A DNA stretch of 64,000 nucleotides from Pinus tabuliformis (taxonomy: Eukaryota; Streptophyta; Pinopsida; Pinales; Pinaceae). The stretch covers positions 513,650,102-513,714,101 of the forward strand of contig CM062805.1 in assembly GCA_031772625.1 (NCBI GenBank). The letters run 5' to 3'. The translations under genes were made by a program, and so were the position numbers. The notes below the pieces were generated by a model that was not told the DNA's origin, did not search any database, and saw nothing but the letters and a program-made list of their open reading frames with translations. This document shows positions 1 through 11,760 of the stretch, piece by piece; the first letter of the stretch is position 1; each line of letters opens with the position of its first letter.

Positions 1-383
1 AGCATTTCATTTTTGCAATTTCAATTCTGCAAGCGTAGCCTAGCATTTCAATTCTACAATTTCATTTCAACAACATAGATTAGTCATTTCCTGCTTTCAT
101 TTCAATTCTACTTTTTCATTTCAGCAAGGTTTATTTTAGTTAGTTGCAATTTGTTGTTCAATCAATTTCAGTTTTGTAGATACAAGCAGAGAAAAAAACA
201 AAAATCAACCAAAAGTATTTCCTTTCATACCTTGTAGGAGTAGAGATAATTCAGAAAAATGTTTGTACAACACCCCCACTGCTTCACACAGCCAACCTTC
301 TCTCTTCTTCGATGGTTGTGATTAATAAGAACCATTAGGTGGACATCAAGACATATTTGAAGAACCTCTAGGGGAGAAGAAGA

Positions 384-1395
384 AGAAACCATTCCTCTGG
401 AGCAAATGGTTGAAAACAGAAATGTTGGGAGCAGTACCTTTTCTTCCAACTCATCCATTGAAGGTGAAATTAGAAACATGTGGGAAGATTGCAAGAGTGA
501 GATAAGGCAGATGGTTTCCATGCAAATGGATACCTTGCGGATCCAAAGGAAGCAATAGGAAGCCGAGAGGGCTTTGGCCATCTTTTGTCCTAGGTGCACT
601 AGAAAGCATCCTAGGAACAAATGTCCATTGCACTCTATAGAAGTGTGTTTTGTCTATGAAAAAGACCATCCTACAAATCAGTGCCCTTCCTTGCTCAGAA
701 TTAAAGCTGCATATCAAAGGGCCAAAGGAGCCACTAAACCACTCTATTTTATGAACCAAAGGAGGCCACATGGACCCATACCTTACCAGCAGGGAATGCA
801 AGGGACATCCCAGACCTATTACAACCCCTGTCAAGCTACTTCCATGCCTTCTTCGGGTCCCCCTGCTCATCCTTCCTGGTCCACACCTCCTCCTTGGTCC
901 TTCACATCTCCATATTATGCCCAACCAGCTGCTCATCCATTTCACCCCTACGCTTAGCCAAAACCTTAGTGGAATGCACCTCATCAGGGGTGGAGGCCCC
1001 AGTACAACTCTCCTCCCGCTCCTTTGCCTCCACCACCTACACAACCACAACCCCATCCACATCCATCTCAAATATACACCCCCACTCAACTACCTGTACC
1101 ACCATTTCCAAACCCGCACATTGGAGTAGCTCAACCCAATTACAATGCAAAGGCACAACATTTCCAAACAACTCCTTTTGAGCTCAATGATATTCACCAT
1201 AGCTCAGGAAGAGTATTGCAAGAAAGAGATTATATTGACATCATTGAAGGACCAAATCCAGCAGAAGAAGACGCAAAAGAGGAGATCAAAGCACCATGGG
1301 CTGCACTTGATGAAGAGAAGACATTAGAATCAAAGATCGAGAGAGCTCCCTCATGGTTACCATCAAATCCTCCATGTAGTCGAGAGAAAAATTAG
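384..1395 (+). pseudogene. gag-like remnant of the gypsy-type fossil
   Basis: The region contains a cysteine/histidine-rich stretch near 592-700 with two CPxC or CP-rich clusters (CPRCTRKHPRNKCPL and, further on, HPTNQCPSL). This resembles the paired cysteine motifs of large plant Ty3/gypsy Gag proteins. It is followed by a long Pro/Tyr/His/Gln-rich segment and an acidic C-terminal part ending at 1395. No protease, RT or integrase follows. It is a broken fossil gag. The alternative, a host zinc-knuckle protein, is unlikely because the purine tract and LTR lie downstream in the same orientation. Confidence 0.5.
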
Positions 1396-2177
1396 TAAAA
1401 AGAGGAAGATGTGAAGGTCATGATAGAAGGTGACATGAAGAATGATCTAGATCAGCAAAAGGACCAAGGATATCAGAGCTATATTGAGATATGGTTCCAG
1501 ACAGTCGCTAAGTTGCAGCAGTACTCTCTTCCTTAGCTATGTTTGATCCATTCAAAGTCAAATCATTTGGTCTTTGAAATCTGGATACCTGTCAAAGCAT
1601 GCATTTCAAGCCTCCACATCATTTTGTATATCATATCAATGTGCACATGGCTCCATTGGAAGTATTCTTATACTTGAAAATGATTTTGTTTTTCAAGTAG
1701 GGTAGGGTAGGAAAAAAGAAAAATGAAAAATGAAAATAAGAGGAAAGTAAAAATCTAAGGCGAAAACTTCCTCGGAGGCGCCTCAGATTGGCTCATTGAT
1801 TGAAAACCTCGATGAGGCGGTCAATGGGTTGGAAAGAAGAGAAAAGAAAAAAGAATAAGATCCCTAGGTGAAAACCTCCCTTGGAGGCGCCCAGGGCAGG
1901 CAATTAGGGTGAAAACCTCTGAAAACTGTGTTTTCTACAGGAAGTTCTTATAGAAATTACAGAAAGCTAGAAATGGATTTTAAAAAGCAGTTTGATGAAC
2001 ATGGAAGATTCATAAAGGATTTATAAATCCTCCTACAGTCTTCAAACCCCTCTTCCATCCTTTCCATGCCTTCATCATACCCCAAGCTCATTCTTCTTAC
2101 TATCCAAAAAACTACAGAATGCTTTGAAACAAAAATACAAAGAGCATAAATTTGTTTTTTCCCTAACTTGAAAACCG

Positions 2178-2570
2178 TGCATCCATTTAAAAAAATGTTT
2201 TATGGGGAGTTGTATAGGGATGATGGCAACATGCTCGAGCAATTTTAGCCAATTCCAGTGCACGGTTTCCAAGAAATCAACCTCCATCACCTTCATCCAT
2301 TTTTGCATTTTCTCCACATCCATGCATCCATTTCAAAACATGTTTCATGGGGAGATGCATATAGGTGATAGTAACCTACCCAAGCAGTTTCAGCCAATTC
2401 TAGTGCATAGTTTCCGAGAAATTGACCTTTGTCACCTTCAGCCATTTTCAGTTTTTCTCGAAATTTGTGCATCCATTGATCATAATTTTGCGATGGGAAG
2501 TGCATAATGATGATAGAAACATGCTCAGAAAGTTTTAGGTCAATCCAGTTTATCGTTTGGGAGCTATGGG
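2178..2570. repeat. three degenerate ~144 bp tandem repeats
   Basis: Three diverged units start near 2178, 2322 and 2468. Each begins with 'tgcatccatt' and is followed by 'atggggag' (or 'atgggaag'), 'gatgatgg/gatagaaac', 'agccaattc/aggtcaatcc' and 'gtttccgagaaat'-like words. The short reading frames over this stretch on both strands are by-products of the repeat. Confidence 0.6.
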
Positions 2571-3275
2571 CAAAACAAGTTGTTGTCTTGCAAAATCTAG
2601 CATCAGCAGCATGAGGGTGCAAATCTGATGGAAGTAGACTCCTGCAACGTAGATCTAGCTAGAGGATACCTGCACAAGAAAAATAGCAATGTATCAACAA
2701 CCAAACTATCATGCATCCACAAAAACAAAGGCATGCAGCATAAGGAAAGGCCATAGCACCTCACAGCAAACGCATTCGACTTCCAGGTACGTGACTAAAC
2801 CCATTTCTCTATTGCATGAATGTAATTTAAGAACTACGTGAACAATGAGATGGCTGTGATTAAACAAGATCGATGGCCAACTAACTGGCCACCCTCATCC
2901 AGTTCAAACAGCGCTCGATGGGTCCAATTGACACATGTGCTCAGCCATCTCAGGAAGAAAAATAAAAATAGGTAGTGGTGGCTGTTTAAACTCCAACGTA
3001 ATTGATGGAAGTGATTACAGTAGAGAACATACAGTTCATAATAACACTACAGTAGGGACCAATAGTCTGCATGGGGCCAACATGCACTTGACCAGCTCAC
3101 CCTCCATCAATGGAAGTCTCCATAAGTAGCCAATCGAACTCATCTTTGAAATATTTTCACCACCATTGTTTCCATTTTATCATTGTCCCTGTAGCTGCAA
3201 CAAGCTCCATACCACCTCCATAGTAGCGAACTAGTATTTCTTGACCATTTTTCAAAACCCTCCTACTTATCGGCA

Positions 3276-3342
3276 TTCTACAGGAAGCACAGTTTCATTC
3301 TACAGGAAACGAGAGCCTTCTACAGGAAGGATTCTACAAGAA
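3276..3342. repeat. cluster of TTCTACAGGAA 11-mers
   Basis: TTCTACAGGAA occurs at 3276-3286, 3298-3308 and 3318-3328, with a one-base variant at 3332-3342. Further exact copies lie at 1933-1943 and 4567-4577. The reverse complement is at 6381-6391, with a variant at 6335-6345. The motif is a near-palindrome (TTC...GAA). Confidence 0.7.
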
Positions 3343-3949
3343 AGGCAGAAAACAACCTTGTAGAAATAAAACCTGGGGTTTTCAGTGAATTTCAAGCTCA
3401 AAACGAGGTAGGCTCAAAAAAAACTCCTCTATGAATGGTATGTTTGTGCAAGGTGGTCAATTGAACAGCATCAGATTGGAAAATTAGAAGAAAAGTTTGC
3501 CTGTGTAGTGGAAGTAAAACTTTTGCCTACATATTGCACTGAGTTTCCCCAGTTTTCCTGTATCAAAAATCTCCTCCATGTTTTCTTTTTAAATTCTCCT
3601 GTAGGGAAGATATATGCAGCCGTGGAGGCCAGCTTGTGCGTATGTAAATTTTTTTTGGATTTGCATATATGTCTATGTGCTGAGAAGAGAACCTGATCCT
3701 TGTGCTCTACTTGTAAAATAAAATTAGTCCTTTCATAAGAAAACAATCAAGTTTTGGGTGACAGTAGCCTTAAAACAAGGGAAATGTTGCTAGTTGATAT
3801 TGGACACATGAGAAATTCCTTCTTGGGTTTAGAGGAAACCAAATTCAGCTATCCTCTATTTCAGATTGACTGATTGGTTGCCTAATCATTTCCTTTTCTG
3901 ATTAAAACATAAAAAGAACACTCTTTGGAGTGAAGTCAGTTTCCAAATT

Positions 3950-4327
3950 ATGAAGTACATCACATGTGAAGGGAGGTTTAGCATCATCTATGGTTATCAT
4001 TTCAGGTTGCTGTGTAAACTAAGGCATGGGATTACCTTGCCTCCAGCGAAGAAACTGAGCATCCCCTATTTCCTTCTTCAGTCACTAATTGAATGTGGTA
4101 CAAAGTTAAATGAAGGGATCCCAGATCAGTTGGCCCATCATGGGCTCATCAAACTATTGGTGGAAGATGCTTTGCACACCTACACTGTTCCCATATCTTG
4201 GGAAATCTTCAGAAACATGTCCAAGGATGACAATATTAGAATTTTGGCCGAAAACATCACCCCATCCAGCAGTGAGGAGGGAGAACACACTGAAGAAGGT
4301 GAGAAAACCAATGGTGAAGAAACATAG
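3950..4327 (+). CDS. unidentified frame inside the gypsy-type fossil
   Basis: A 125-residue frame starts at ATG 3950 and ends at 4327. The first 95 residues look like real protein of mixed composition, with a run containing KYITCEGRFSIIYGYHF and later LSIPYFLLQSL. The tail is rich in Glu, Gly and Lys. Downstream sequence to about 4700 stays Lys/Glu-rich in shifting frames, so the original frame may have been longer. I do not recognise the family. Its position between the gag region and the 3' LTR would fit an accessory frame of a plant gypsy element, but a captured host fragment cannot be excluded. Confidence 0.3.
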   Translation: MKYITCEGRFSIIYGYHFRLLCKLRHGITLPPAKKLSIPYFLLQSLIECGTKLNEGIPDQLAHHGLIKLLVEDALHTYTVPISWEIFRNMSKDDNIRILAENITPSSSEEGEHTEEGEKTNGEET

Positions 4328-4894
4328 GACATTCAAGCACAGAAAGAACAGAAAGAAAAAGGAGAAATGGGCCATATTGATGAGCCTAAAACAGAGGAAG
4401 AAACAATAGCAAAAACACCAAAGGAAAAGAGGATGCAGAGTAGGACAGAGAAGGCTGAAAAAGCCCAAATGAAGGCTACCATAGCCAAAGCAGGCACACA
4501 AAAACAAAAGGAAAAGACACACCCTGAGATCTCAGCAACACACACATAAACAGTTGACATAGGGATTTCTACAGGAAGCAAAGAAAAATAACAGCAAGAG
4601 GAGAAATCACTTGAGATATTGGCAAGGGAGGTAGCTGTTGTGCTTGCTGCATTAAACAAACTTACAAAACAAAAAGAAAAATGAAAAAGGCAAACCTCCA
4701 TGTATTTTAAGGCCAGGAAGAGCACAAGAATTCAAACAAGCAGAATAGGAGCAGTGGAAGGACATGGACAAGGTATATTTTTATCACACACATGAGTAGA
4801 CCACATCAGAAGCTTGGGATGATAAGGAGGCCACTAGAACCAGCAAGAATGAAGAGATAGATTAGTTGCTCAGAGGATGAGCAACACCTTCAGT

Positions 4895-4901
4895 AGGGGG
4901 G
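4895..4901 (+). other. polypurine tract of the gypsy-type fossil
   Basis: The purine run AGGGGGG lies directly before the TG of the LTR start at 4902, as expected for the plus-strand primer of an LTR element. Confidence 0.65.
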
Positions 4902-5850
4902 TGATGATGAGCCCCATAAATGGGTAATTATATGGGCTCATTTAGCCTCCTAATTCGACTTAATCCACCATTCTCATTAGTTCATTGCATGTTTTCGATT
5001 ATATTTATGTTAATAGAGTGAATTGGGTTAGTCATTATGCCAAAAAGTCTAATGTGTGCTTTATGCAGATTTTTGGTGAATTTTGAGACAAAATCAAAGG
5101 TTTAATGAGCACTTGGCAGCCAAATTCGTGGAAGAACAAGGGAGATGATTTGTAGGAAGGTGCCCCCTTCATTTATGAGCCCTTACCTCGAATTCTCCAT
5201 CAAAAACTCGGAGCACAAGGGGGCAGCCAAGCAAGTCAAGTAGGACTGCTGTTAACTGCAAGTTTTGGCAGCCGAGTTCCTAAAGTTTAGGAGGGTTGTT
5301 GGGGTCCTCAATTTGTATAAATAAGAATGCTTAGGGCCTCATTTGGGTTAGTCAGTTCAGTTAGTCAGATTTTAGGCTGATGTTAGTTAGATTTTAGTCA
5401 GTAGGTTAGCTCTGCATTTCAACACATTTTCAAGCTTTTTCTTGTAGACAGTTTTTGGGATGTAACTATTATTTTTTGATCAATAAAGATGAATCCAGCT
5501 TTGCACCGGCTCTGATCTTTCTTAGGAGGCTGTAGTTCTTGGGGTTAGGCCCAACCCAAGTGCCAGTACCTCCTTTGTGTACTTTTATGTGTCTTTGCTA
5601 CATTCATAGAATAATTTATGTTATTTAGGTTAATATCTTGCTTTGTTTCTTAGGCTGTTTTTGATGATTAAAATAGATTTCATGCTTCAGGTTGATTTAA
5701 TAGTTTGATAAAGGAAAATATCTGCAAAAAGGCCATCAAGCAATCCTTGATCTCATCTCTCCCTCCTTGGGACCATGAGCTGAGACCAAGGCGTACTTGC
5801 TGCCACAAAAACACTGTTTTTGCCTCTTCATCCAATTGCTAGTGTTGGAT
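4902..5850 (+). repeat. 3' LTR of the gypsy-type fossil (end approximate)
   Basis: It starts TGATGATGAGCCCC right after the purine tract. A TATA element (TATAAATAAG, 5316-5325) and, about 165 bp on, a poly(A) signal (AATAAA, 5482-5487) lie in the order expected of U3-R. The right end is not marked by an obvious CA plus target duplication, so 5850 is a guess. Confidence 0.5.
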
Positions 5851-8574
5851 TTTTAGTTAGAAAAGTTGATACCAGTTGTACTTGCATGTTTAGAATCTGT
5901 TCTTGCTTAGTTTCCATAGTTATCTTGCATGATTTTCTGCTAATAAACTTATGTTCATCATATTTCTGGTTTTTAAGAGTAGATTAGGTCAACGTAGATA
6001 GATCTCTATTTTTTGTCTTTATTTGGATCAGTTTTCAGAAAGTAATGTGTAGAACACCTGTAATACATCCCTACCTATCCTTCCTCCATCATACCACTTG
6101 TTCCAACCCCTAATTCCAAATTCGTTCCCTTCATTTGCCACGCTTTTCCAACTTGACCTAATTCCCATATCTTGTGCAACCTTGTTCCCTCCATCCTCGA
6201 ACAAAGCCGGCCACCTTCATCACTCCTTAGCTTCATCTACCAAGTCCTAGACCCCTTAAAATCCTTATCCATCATTAATTTCCACTTTCCCACCATTTTT
6301 CCACCATCAACACTCCAAAATCCTCTTTCGGATCTTCTTGTAGAACATCCTATAGAACATCCTATAGAACCCCTGCAGACTTCCTGTAGAATATCACGTG
6401 AGCATTTTTTCAAGATCCAATCACTGTGAAACTCTCTGGAAGGGTGATAGGGACCCCTTAGGCCCTCTTCTCACCTTCCCAACCTCCTGCAAACACCTAC
6501 CCAATTTCCTTTCGCCAATCAACCTTTGCACAGTAAAAAACAGTTAAAGCACATGTAAAATTATCCAACAAGATTACTCAAAAATACAAAAAGATGTTCC
6601 TTTTCAGATTTCACTTTAGAAGTAGCTTAGTCACATGCACTTTACCTTTCCAAGGGTCAATGGCATCCATTTCTGCAGTTTTCATCCCTTTTCTTGCACC
6701 AGTAGGGTTAGTCAGTAAAACTAGGGTTTGCTAGGTTTTGCATTTCCTTTCAGCTTTCCGCTTCTTTCTGCAAGTAGATTAGCCTCTGTTGAGTTAGATT
6801 TCATCCATCACAGTTAAAAGCTTCTTCTAAGAGCTCATAGAAGTTGGCTTAAGCTCCTGGCGAACTTGTGCCAACTGATCAAGTGACAGCCTGTGGCAAG
6901 AGCTAGTACTTGTGCATATAGCACCATCGCTTCCAAGTTTGTTACGAACTACCGGGTTGATAAAAGTAAAGAAGGTAGTCCCAGGAGTTGCAGCATTATT
7001 GCTGCAATACTGGAGCCCACCACAACATGTGAACATTTTGTATACCAATCAAACCCTAGACTTCTTCCACGTATGAAAATTATGGATGATGGAGATTGCG
7101 GTGAACTGAGAATTGAACAGTGAGCACATTTACTCGTATCAGCCACTGCTTTATAAGTACTCGCATTGCTTTGCGTCATTCACAATACAACTCTTCCAAA
7201 TCATTCGAGTTCTCACTTTACTATATTGAGAATGTATGCCATTGAATACATTCAACCATCAAGACCAGCGCTAATAATACCATTCAATTTGTTTATCTGA
7301 GGAAAAGGCAAGGTAACGCGAAAATGGATGCATCAGTCATGGTGCTAAATTTTAAATCAGTGGCCAAGGGTCTGACAAGAAAGATAGATATGAGTATGCC
7401 TCTGCCCCATCCCCTTTCTCATTCTGATATGGATGAAGAAGATCATGCTGACGATTTTGTTATCATTTCCACTTCGCTCCTCCCAGAAGCGTTTCCTCTA
7501 CTCACCGAAGCGTTTCCTTTCATATTCAACAGTGAGGAATTTATGTTCTCAGGCCATGTTACACACACGGTATTAAAATGAAAACTGGTGGTATGAGAAA
7601 GAAAATCGGTGGACAGTGATAAGATACGAGGATGTGAGGACTAGGGAGTCGATGCATTTGCAGCGGATCATGAACTCACAAATCCAGGTGCACTTGAGTT
7701 TGTGGTTCATGTATTTTGATTAATTAAACCATGAAACACAGTGTAAAAGGGATGAACATAGACATTTCTTGGCTTTTTTTTATACTCTTCCATTAATGCC
7801 CCATATTCTGAGACATGCACAATTTTTTGAGCCATTCATACACTCTTGGAATCCATGAATTTCAATGGGCGACCACAATTGAATTCATTACAAGTATAAC
7901 TACTACTTTGGATAGAATGAGACATTTCAGTTAGTCAGGCTACACATGAATGAATGGTGGTTCTGAATCTTAATTGATTATAATGGATATCAATATCTCA
8001 CAAAGTTACTACTTATTCATAGAGAGGCCCATTCTAGAGGAGGATGTGTAATTTTGTCTCTCTAACTAGTTGTGCACCAGTGGTAATGTAATACCTTGAG
8101 GAAGAGGTATGTAGTAATATGTTGCAAGCAGTATAACACATGAGTATAGAGGAGGCCGTAGGACAGAGCTGGTATGGCCAACACATGTATATATTACGTA
8201 ACAGTTGCATGTGGATTCAAGGAGGTTCATTATGGAAGATATTAACCATGAGTGTATGTATATAACTCGGATACCAGTGGGAGGAAGAAAGAAGTGGTGG
8301 AGTCATACTAGTAGAGGGGAGTCCTCAAGCCATACCAGAACATAGACAATACATAGTTATGATAACAAGACAATCCCATCAACGACACAATGCATAGTCT
8401 AAAAACAGGAGTTGGCATACCATTCACCTTGATATATCGAAGAGCTTGATGACATTCTTGCAGAGGAAAATTATAATACCAACAGATATACTAGGCAGTG
8501 CCCCTAGATTAAAATCTACAAGATTCATTGAGAAAGAGAAGCTCGAGTTTATAGAGGCCACAAAGAACGAACTC
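5851..8574. other. intergenic sequence
   Basis: Mostly AT-rich unique sequence. It includes a possible minus-strand gene fragment (6850-7110) and a frame at 7324-7581 of 85 residues with no recognised similarity. A stretch near 6690-6790 shares short words with the gypsy-type LTR (gttagtcag, tagattag) and may be decayed repeat. No complete gene is seen. Confidence 0.5.
6850..7110 (-). pseudogene. possible host gene fragment with hydrophobic segments
   Basis: Read on the minus strand in one frame, about 7080 to 6850 encodes a continuous protein-like stretch. A first hydrophobic segment (VVVGSSIAAIMLQLLGLPS) is followed, after one in-frame stop, by a second (LEAMVLYAQVLALATGCHL) and then SWHKFARSLSQLL. 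Two adjacent hydrophobic helices with a polar tail suggest a fragment of a membrane protein. I do not recognise the family. With an in-frame stop and no flanking gene structure, it is most likely a decayed fragment. Chance coding is possible. Confidence 0.3.
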
Positions 8575-8586
8575 GCTCTGATACCA
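8575..8586 (-). other. Copia-type primer binding site, antisense
   Basis: GCTCTGATACCA is the exact reverse complement of TGGTATCAGAGC, complementary to the 3' end of initiator tRNA-Met. It is followed at 8587 by TGTTAAAC, which on the minus strand reads ...AACA, a typical LTR end. This marks a minus-strand Copia LTR to its right. Confidence 0.7.
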
Positions 8587-10090
8587 TGTTAAACACATAC
8601 ATGGCAGAGACAATATGAAAGATAAACATTAGATTGCATTTCTTATTCACAATGATACATATTTATAATACATAGGAGTGACCCTTGGTTTCATATTCCA
8701 AGTGGTCCATTGGACTCCCTTTGGATGTTCAGCTTCCACACCATCCCTTAGAGGATTAGGTTTCCAACATGATCTTTTGGAATCTCTGCTTTTCAAATCT
8801 TGCATAATAAACATGTTCAGGCACATAAAATATGAAAATTGTATTGAACTCTTCTTAGGAGCATATTTATAGGCCTATTTTGGAGGCCCATCAACAAAGT
8901 ATATAAGGGAGCCTTATATGTTTCATAAGAAACTTATATTCTAACTATAATTATTTAATTTGTACAAGTCAATTTTAAACCTCGTATTTATAAAATCTAG
9001 AAATCCTTATATGTTTGTTCTAGACATATATATAGTAATTCTAATAATCACAGTTTTATAAAAATTGTTGGGAAGACAAAAAGATATTGTTTTATATCAT
9101 ATCCCAATTTTAGACCTTATATATGAATGTTAGTTTAGATATAAACTACATATTGGCTTCCAAAAGTAAATGTGAAGAATAAACATATTGCCTCTATAAA
9201 TCTAACAACTTTAAACATTTTATTATAATAATTTATTGCAATCCTTACTATCAATTTATTATAAAAATACTTTAATAATTTAACTCTATTAATAATAAAA
9301 TATGTTTTACTATTAACATATAAATACCATGTTACCCATTGTGCAAAACAACACTATAACCATAACAATATTACAGAAACAATCTAGCTTATACCTTAAA
9401 ATGACATATTACACTAAAGTCTTTTCTGATTCATAATATCATTTGTGAAAGAAGTTATATCGTACCTAAGAGGTTCATGTTTGGAATTAAAAGTTAAAGT
9501 TAAATATTATTTAATATATTCCATTAGTGTAATTTGATTATTTTTATTAAAATGAATTAATATAATTTTTATTAATATTGTAATTTTAGTTATTTAAAGT
9601 ATATAAAAAATTTAATATATTAAAAAATAATATGATATTTTTGTTTTAACAAATTCTTATTAAATTTAAGATAAATTTAAATTCAAAATATTTTTCCCCT
9701 TGATAGCCTTAGTCGGTTTAACAAGAATAAAGCAAAACCAGATATTAACATTGGTTGTTGTGGTCTGCAATAGACATTTAGTTGGGAAGTGTTCGTCTCT
9801 ATAACTCTTAAATCATGAAGCACACTCTTTACACAATTTCTAATGCCCTCTGCACAAATTTCTAATGCCCTCTGCACAAATTCAGGCCATTCAAAGCTAC
9901 ACAAATTTCCTCTGTGAGTTAGAATTGAGCAGTTTTTAAACTGAGCAGTGTCCCACCTCAGGGTTGCATCTCACTCACTCCCTTTTCCAGATATTTGTCT
10001 TTCTATCTTTTTGTTTTGGTATTAGAGCTTGTGGGTTGAAGATCTACGTTGTCGTGAAGCTACTAAGCGCTCAAGCCTATGGGTGATCGC
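8587..10090 (-). repeat. dispersed ~1.5 kb repeat, copy 1 (contains minus-strand LTR end)
   Basis: About 1.5 kb is shared with 27295-28845 and in part with 29727-30226. The left end looks like the U5 end of a minus-strand Copia LTR: the PBS abuts it, and on the minus strand TATAAATATG is followed by a transcript-start-like region about 80 bp before the LTR end. The right part contains a second, plus-strand PBS-like 12-mer at 10017-10028. The repeat is therefore probably a mosaic of two retroelement pieces, not one LTR. Homology with copy 2 stops just after 'gggtgatcgc' near 10090. Confidence 0.6.
10017..10028 (+). other. PBS-like 12-mer, one base off Copia consensus
   Basis: TGGTATTAGAGC differs by one base from TGGTATCAGAGC and is preceded by 'tttttgttt'. 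It may be the primer site of a decayed plus-strand element whose LTR lies to the left. Copy 2 of the repeat lacks the full motif. Confidence 0.4.
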
Positions 10091-10290
10091 CTGCCCTATA
10101 AAGTCATGGAGTCTAAGCGTAGAACTATTGTCGAGTGAGCCAAGGGTCGTGAGCCGAAGGTTTAAGCCTAAAACGTGAAATTCACATGGACTATGGATTA
10201 TTGGAGGGCTAGAGTTGAGCATACCATAGTGTTAAGTAGTGTGCATTGAGTGTTGAGTAGAGCTGCCTACATGGAGCTGCATGCAGATAT

Positions 10291-10295
10291 CTATC
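10291..10295. repeat. target-site duplication CTATC (left)
   Basis: CTATC at 10291-10295 is matched by CTATC at 15983-15987, exactly flanking the TG...CA ends of the element between. Confidence 0.9.
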
Positions 10296-11535
10296 TGTTG
10301 AAATATTAATTTCACCTGCCGTACGGGAGCACTAAACGGCAACACAAAACCATTCCCGAAAACCACCTATCTTTATCGCACCGCCTTTTGGCAAAGGCTG
10401 TTTTTCCTTGGAGCCCTCCGAACACATTCACACTCCGCCACGCGTCCCATGTACGAGCGCCGAAACCGCTGTTCCCCGGATGCTAAGGGTCGTTTCGTTT
10501 GCCCGTGACGTTGTGCGAATTGCGTCGGATCAGCGCAGTGGACCCAGATCCAAGTCAACCTGCGCGGATGTTAACGACAGTCTCCATGCAGCGCCGTACC
10601 AGCAGATGTGGCAGCCAACTCAGCAGTCGTGGCAGCGTCAGGCGTCAAGTCAGAATTTTGCGTGGAGTATAAGGCATTGTGTTTGACTGCCGGATGGAAG
10701 AGTTAATGAGTTTAATGCCTTTACGTATATTTTTGGTGAGGCCTTTAATAAGGTGATGGGCATACGTCCCATGCCTTTTAATATGCTTATGGGCACATAC
10801 TATTATATATGTTTTTTATATATGTTGTAGAGTAGAGGCTACGTGCCGTAATTTTTTTTGTATGTTTTATATATAAAACGTTGTGTTGAGCCCGCATGTA
10901 TATGCAGTAAAAAAAAGAAGGGGGCCGAGGTGAATTAGTTTTCATGGGTATGGTGACTACGCATGATGGGTGCGTGATTTTTTTTGTGTGTTGTTCACGA
11001 AGAACATTGTAGTGTGTCCACGCAGGATTGGAATGAAGAATTGAGAAGGGTGCTTGCGCGCAGTGAGTTTGCTCCCGGTTATGTGATGAACGCACAGCAG
11101 TGCAAGGAGATATATGATGAACAGGGAAAGAGCACAGAGTGCCTGTGCGATGAGGTTGAATGAGGAATAAGGGAGAAGGAAGCACAACAGTGCTGAAAAC
11201 ATAACAGAGGCAAATTGTTATGTATTGTTGACCATAAAGAAAACACAGGAATAGCTTGAAGCTGTTTTGTAATCTCCACAGCAGTGGAAAATCTGTGAGA
11301 GCAGCAGAGTTTTTTTTTGTGATTCCCTCTTTGAACAGAGGAAGAAGTATGTAACAGAATGTTTGTTTTTAAGCAATAGAAAAATGTTTTATGGCTGTGT
11401 AATGAGCTGTTATGAGCATATTTGTTTTTAATAGCTTCGCTGTGCAAAGATCTTGGAACAGTGGAAACAGAGCATTGGCTCTGTGGTGTCTGTGTGTTTG
11501 GTTTTGGTATTTTCCCATTTAAAAAATACCCAACA
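10296..11535 (+). repeat. 5' LTR of the gag-only element
   Basis: 1,240 bp, TGTTGAAATA...ACCCAACA, matched by 14745-15982. The first ~400 bp is unusually GC-rich for the window. The second half carries hairpin motifs (11092-11103, 11182-11193, 11276-11287) described separately. The reading frames seen in both LTRs on both strands have no recognisable protein content. Confidence 0.9.
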
Positions 11536-11536
11536 G

Positions 11537-11548
11537 TGGTATCAGAGC
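11537..11548 (+). other. primer binding site, initiator tRNA-Met
   Basis: TGGTATCAGAGC lies one base after the 5' LTR, the standard plant Copia arrangement. Confidence 0.9.
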
Positions 11549-11760
11549 TAGTCCAGGCTCTTTGATGGTGACAGAGCAGGTTCATGCTCTTTGAAGACTC
11601 AAAGAAGCTGAAGGAAGGTGTGGTTGCAGCAGAGAAAGCTTCTCCAGCAGTGTGAAGTTTCAGCCAAAGGGATTCAGGTATTTCTCAAGTTTTTGAGTTA
11701 TTATTGAAGACAGTCAGTTGATTTAAAAAAAACAGTCAAGTATTTAAAGCCTAGATAAGA

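Larger units (their letters stand above)
1396..3949 (+). other. non-coding interior of the gypsy-type fossil
   Basis: No protein domain was recognised. At 1750-1920 there are repeated 'gtgaaaacctc' and 'gaggcgc' phrases, which I associate with the region between pol and 3' LTR in some plant gypsy elements. The rest carries the ~144 bp repeats and the TTCTACAGGAA motif described separately. Confidence 0.4.
1..5850 (+). mobile_element. Ty3/gypsy-like LTR retrotransposon fossil, 3' portion
   Basis: The window opens inside an LTR element on the plus strand. Visible parts in order are a gag-like remnant (about 384-1395), a non-coding stretch with 'gaaaacc...gaggcgcc' phrases at 1750-1920, degenerate tandem repeats, an unidentified frame (3950-4327), a purine tract (4895-4901) and the start of an LTR at 4902. 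No reverse transcriptase or integrase was recognised, so the element is broken and probably non-autonomous or old. The 5' LTR lies outside the window and the 3' LTR end is approximate. Assignment to Ty3/gypsy rests on the gag cysteine pattern and on the LTR start TGATGATGAG, and is an inference. Confidence 0.6.

Noticed and set aside
2075-2622. Frames of 82-109 residues on both strands
   Set aside because: They fall on the degenerate ~144 bp repeats and share no similarity with known proteins.
8587-10090. The ~1.5 kb repeat as one complete LTR
   Set aside because: Right edge has no TG...CA boundary or target duplication, and a sense-strand PBS-like word lies inside it.
10373-11585. LTR frames that recur in both LTRs (for example 10408-10686 and 14857-15135)
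   Set aside because: They are duplicated only because LTRs are duplicated; content shows no domain.
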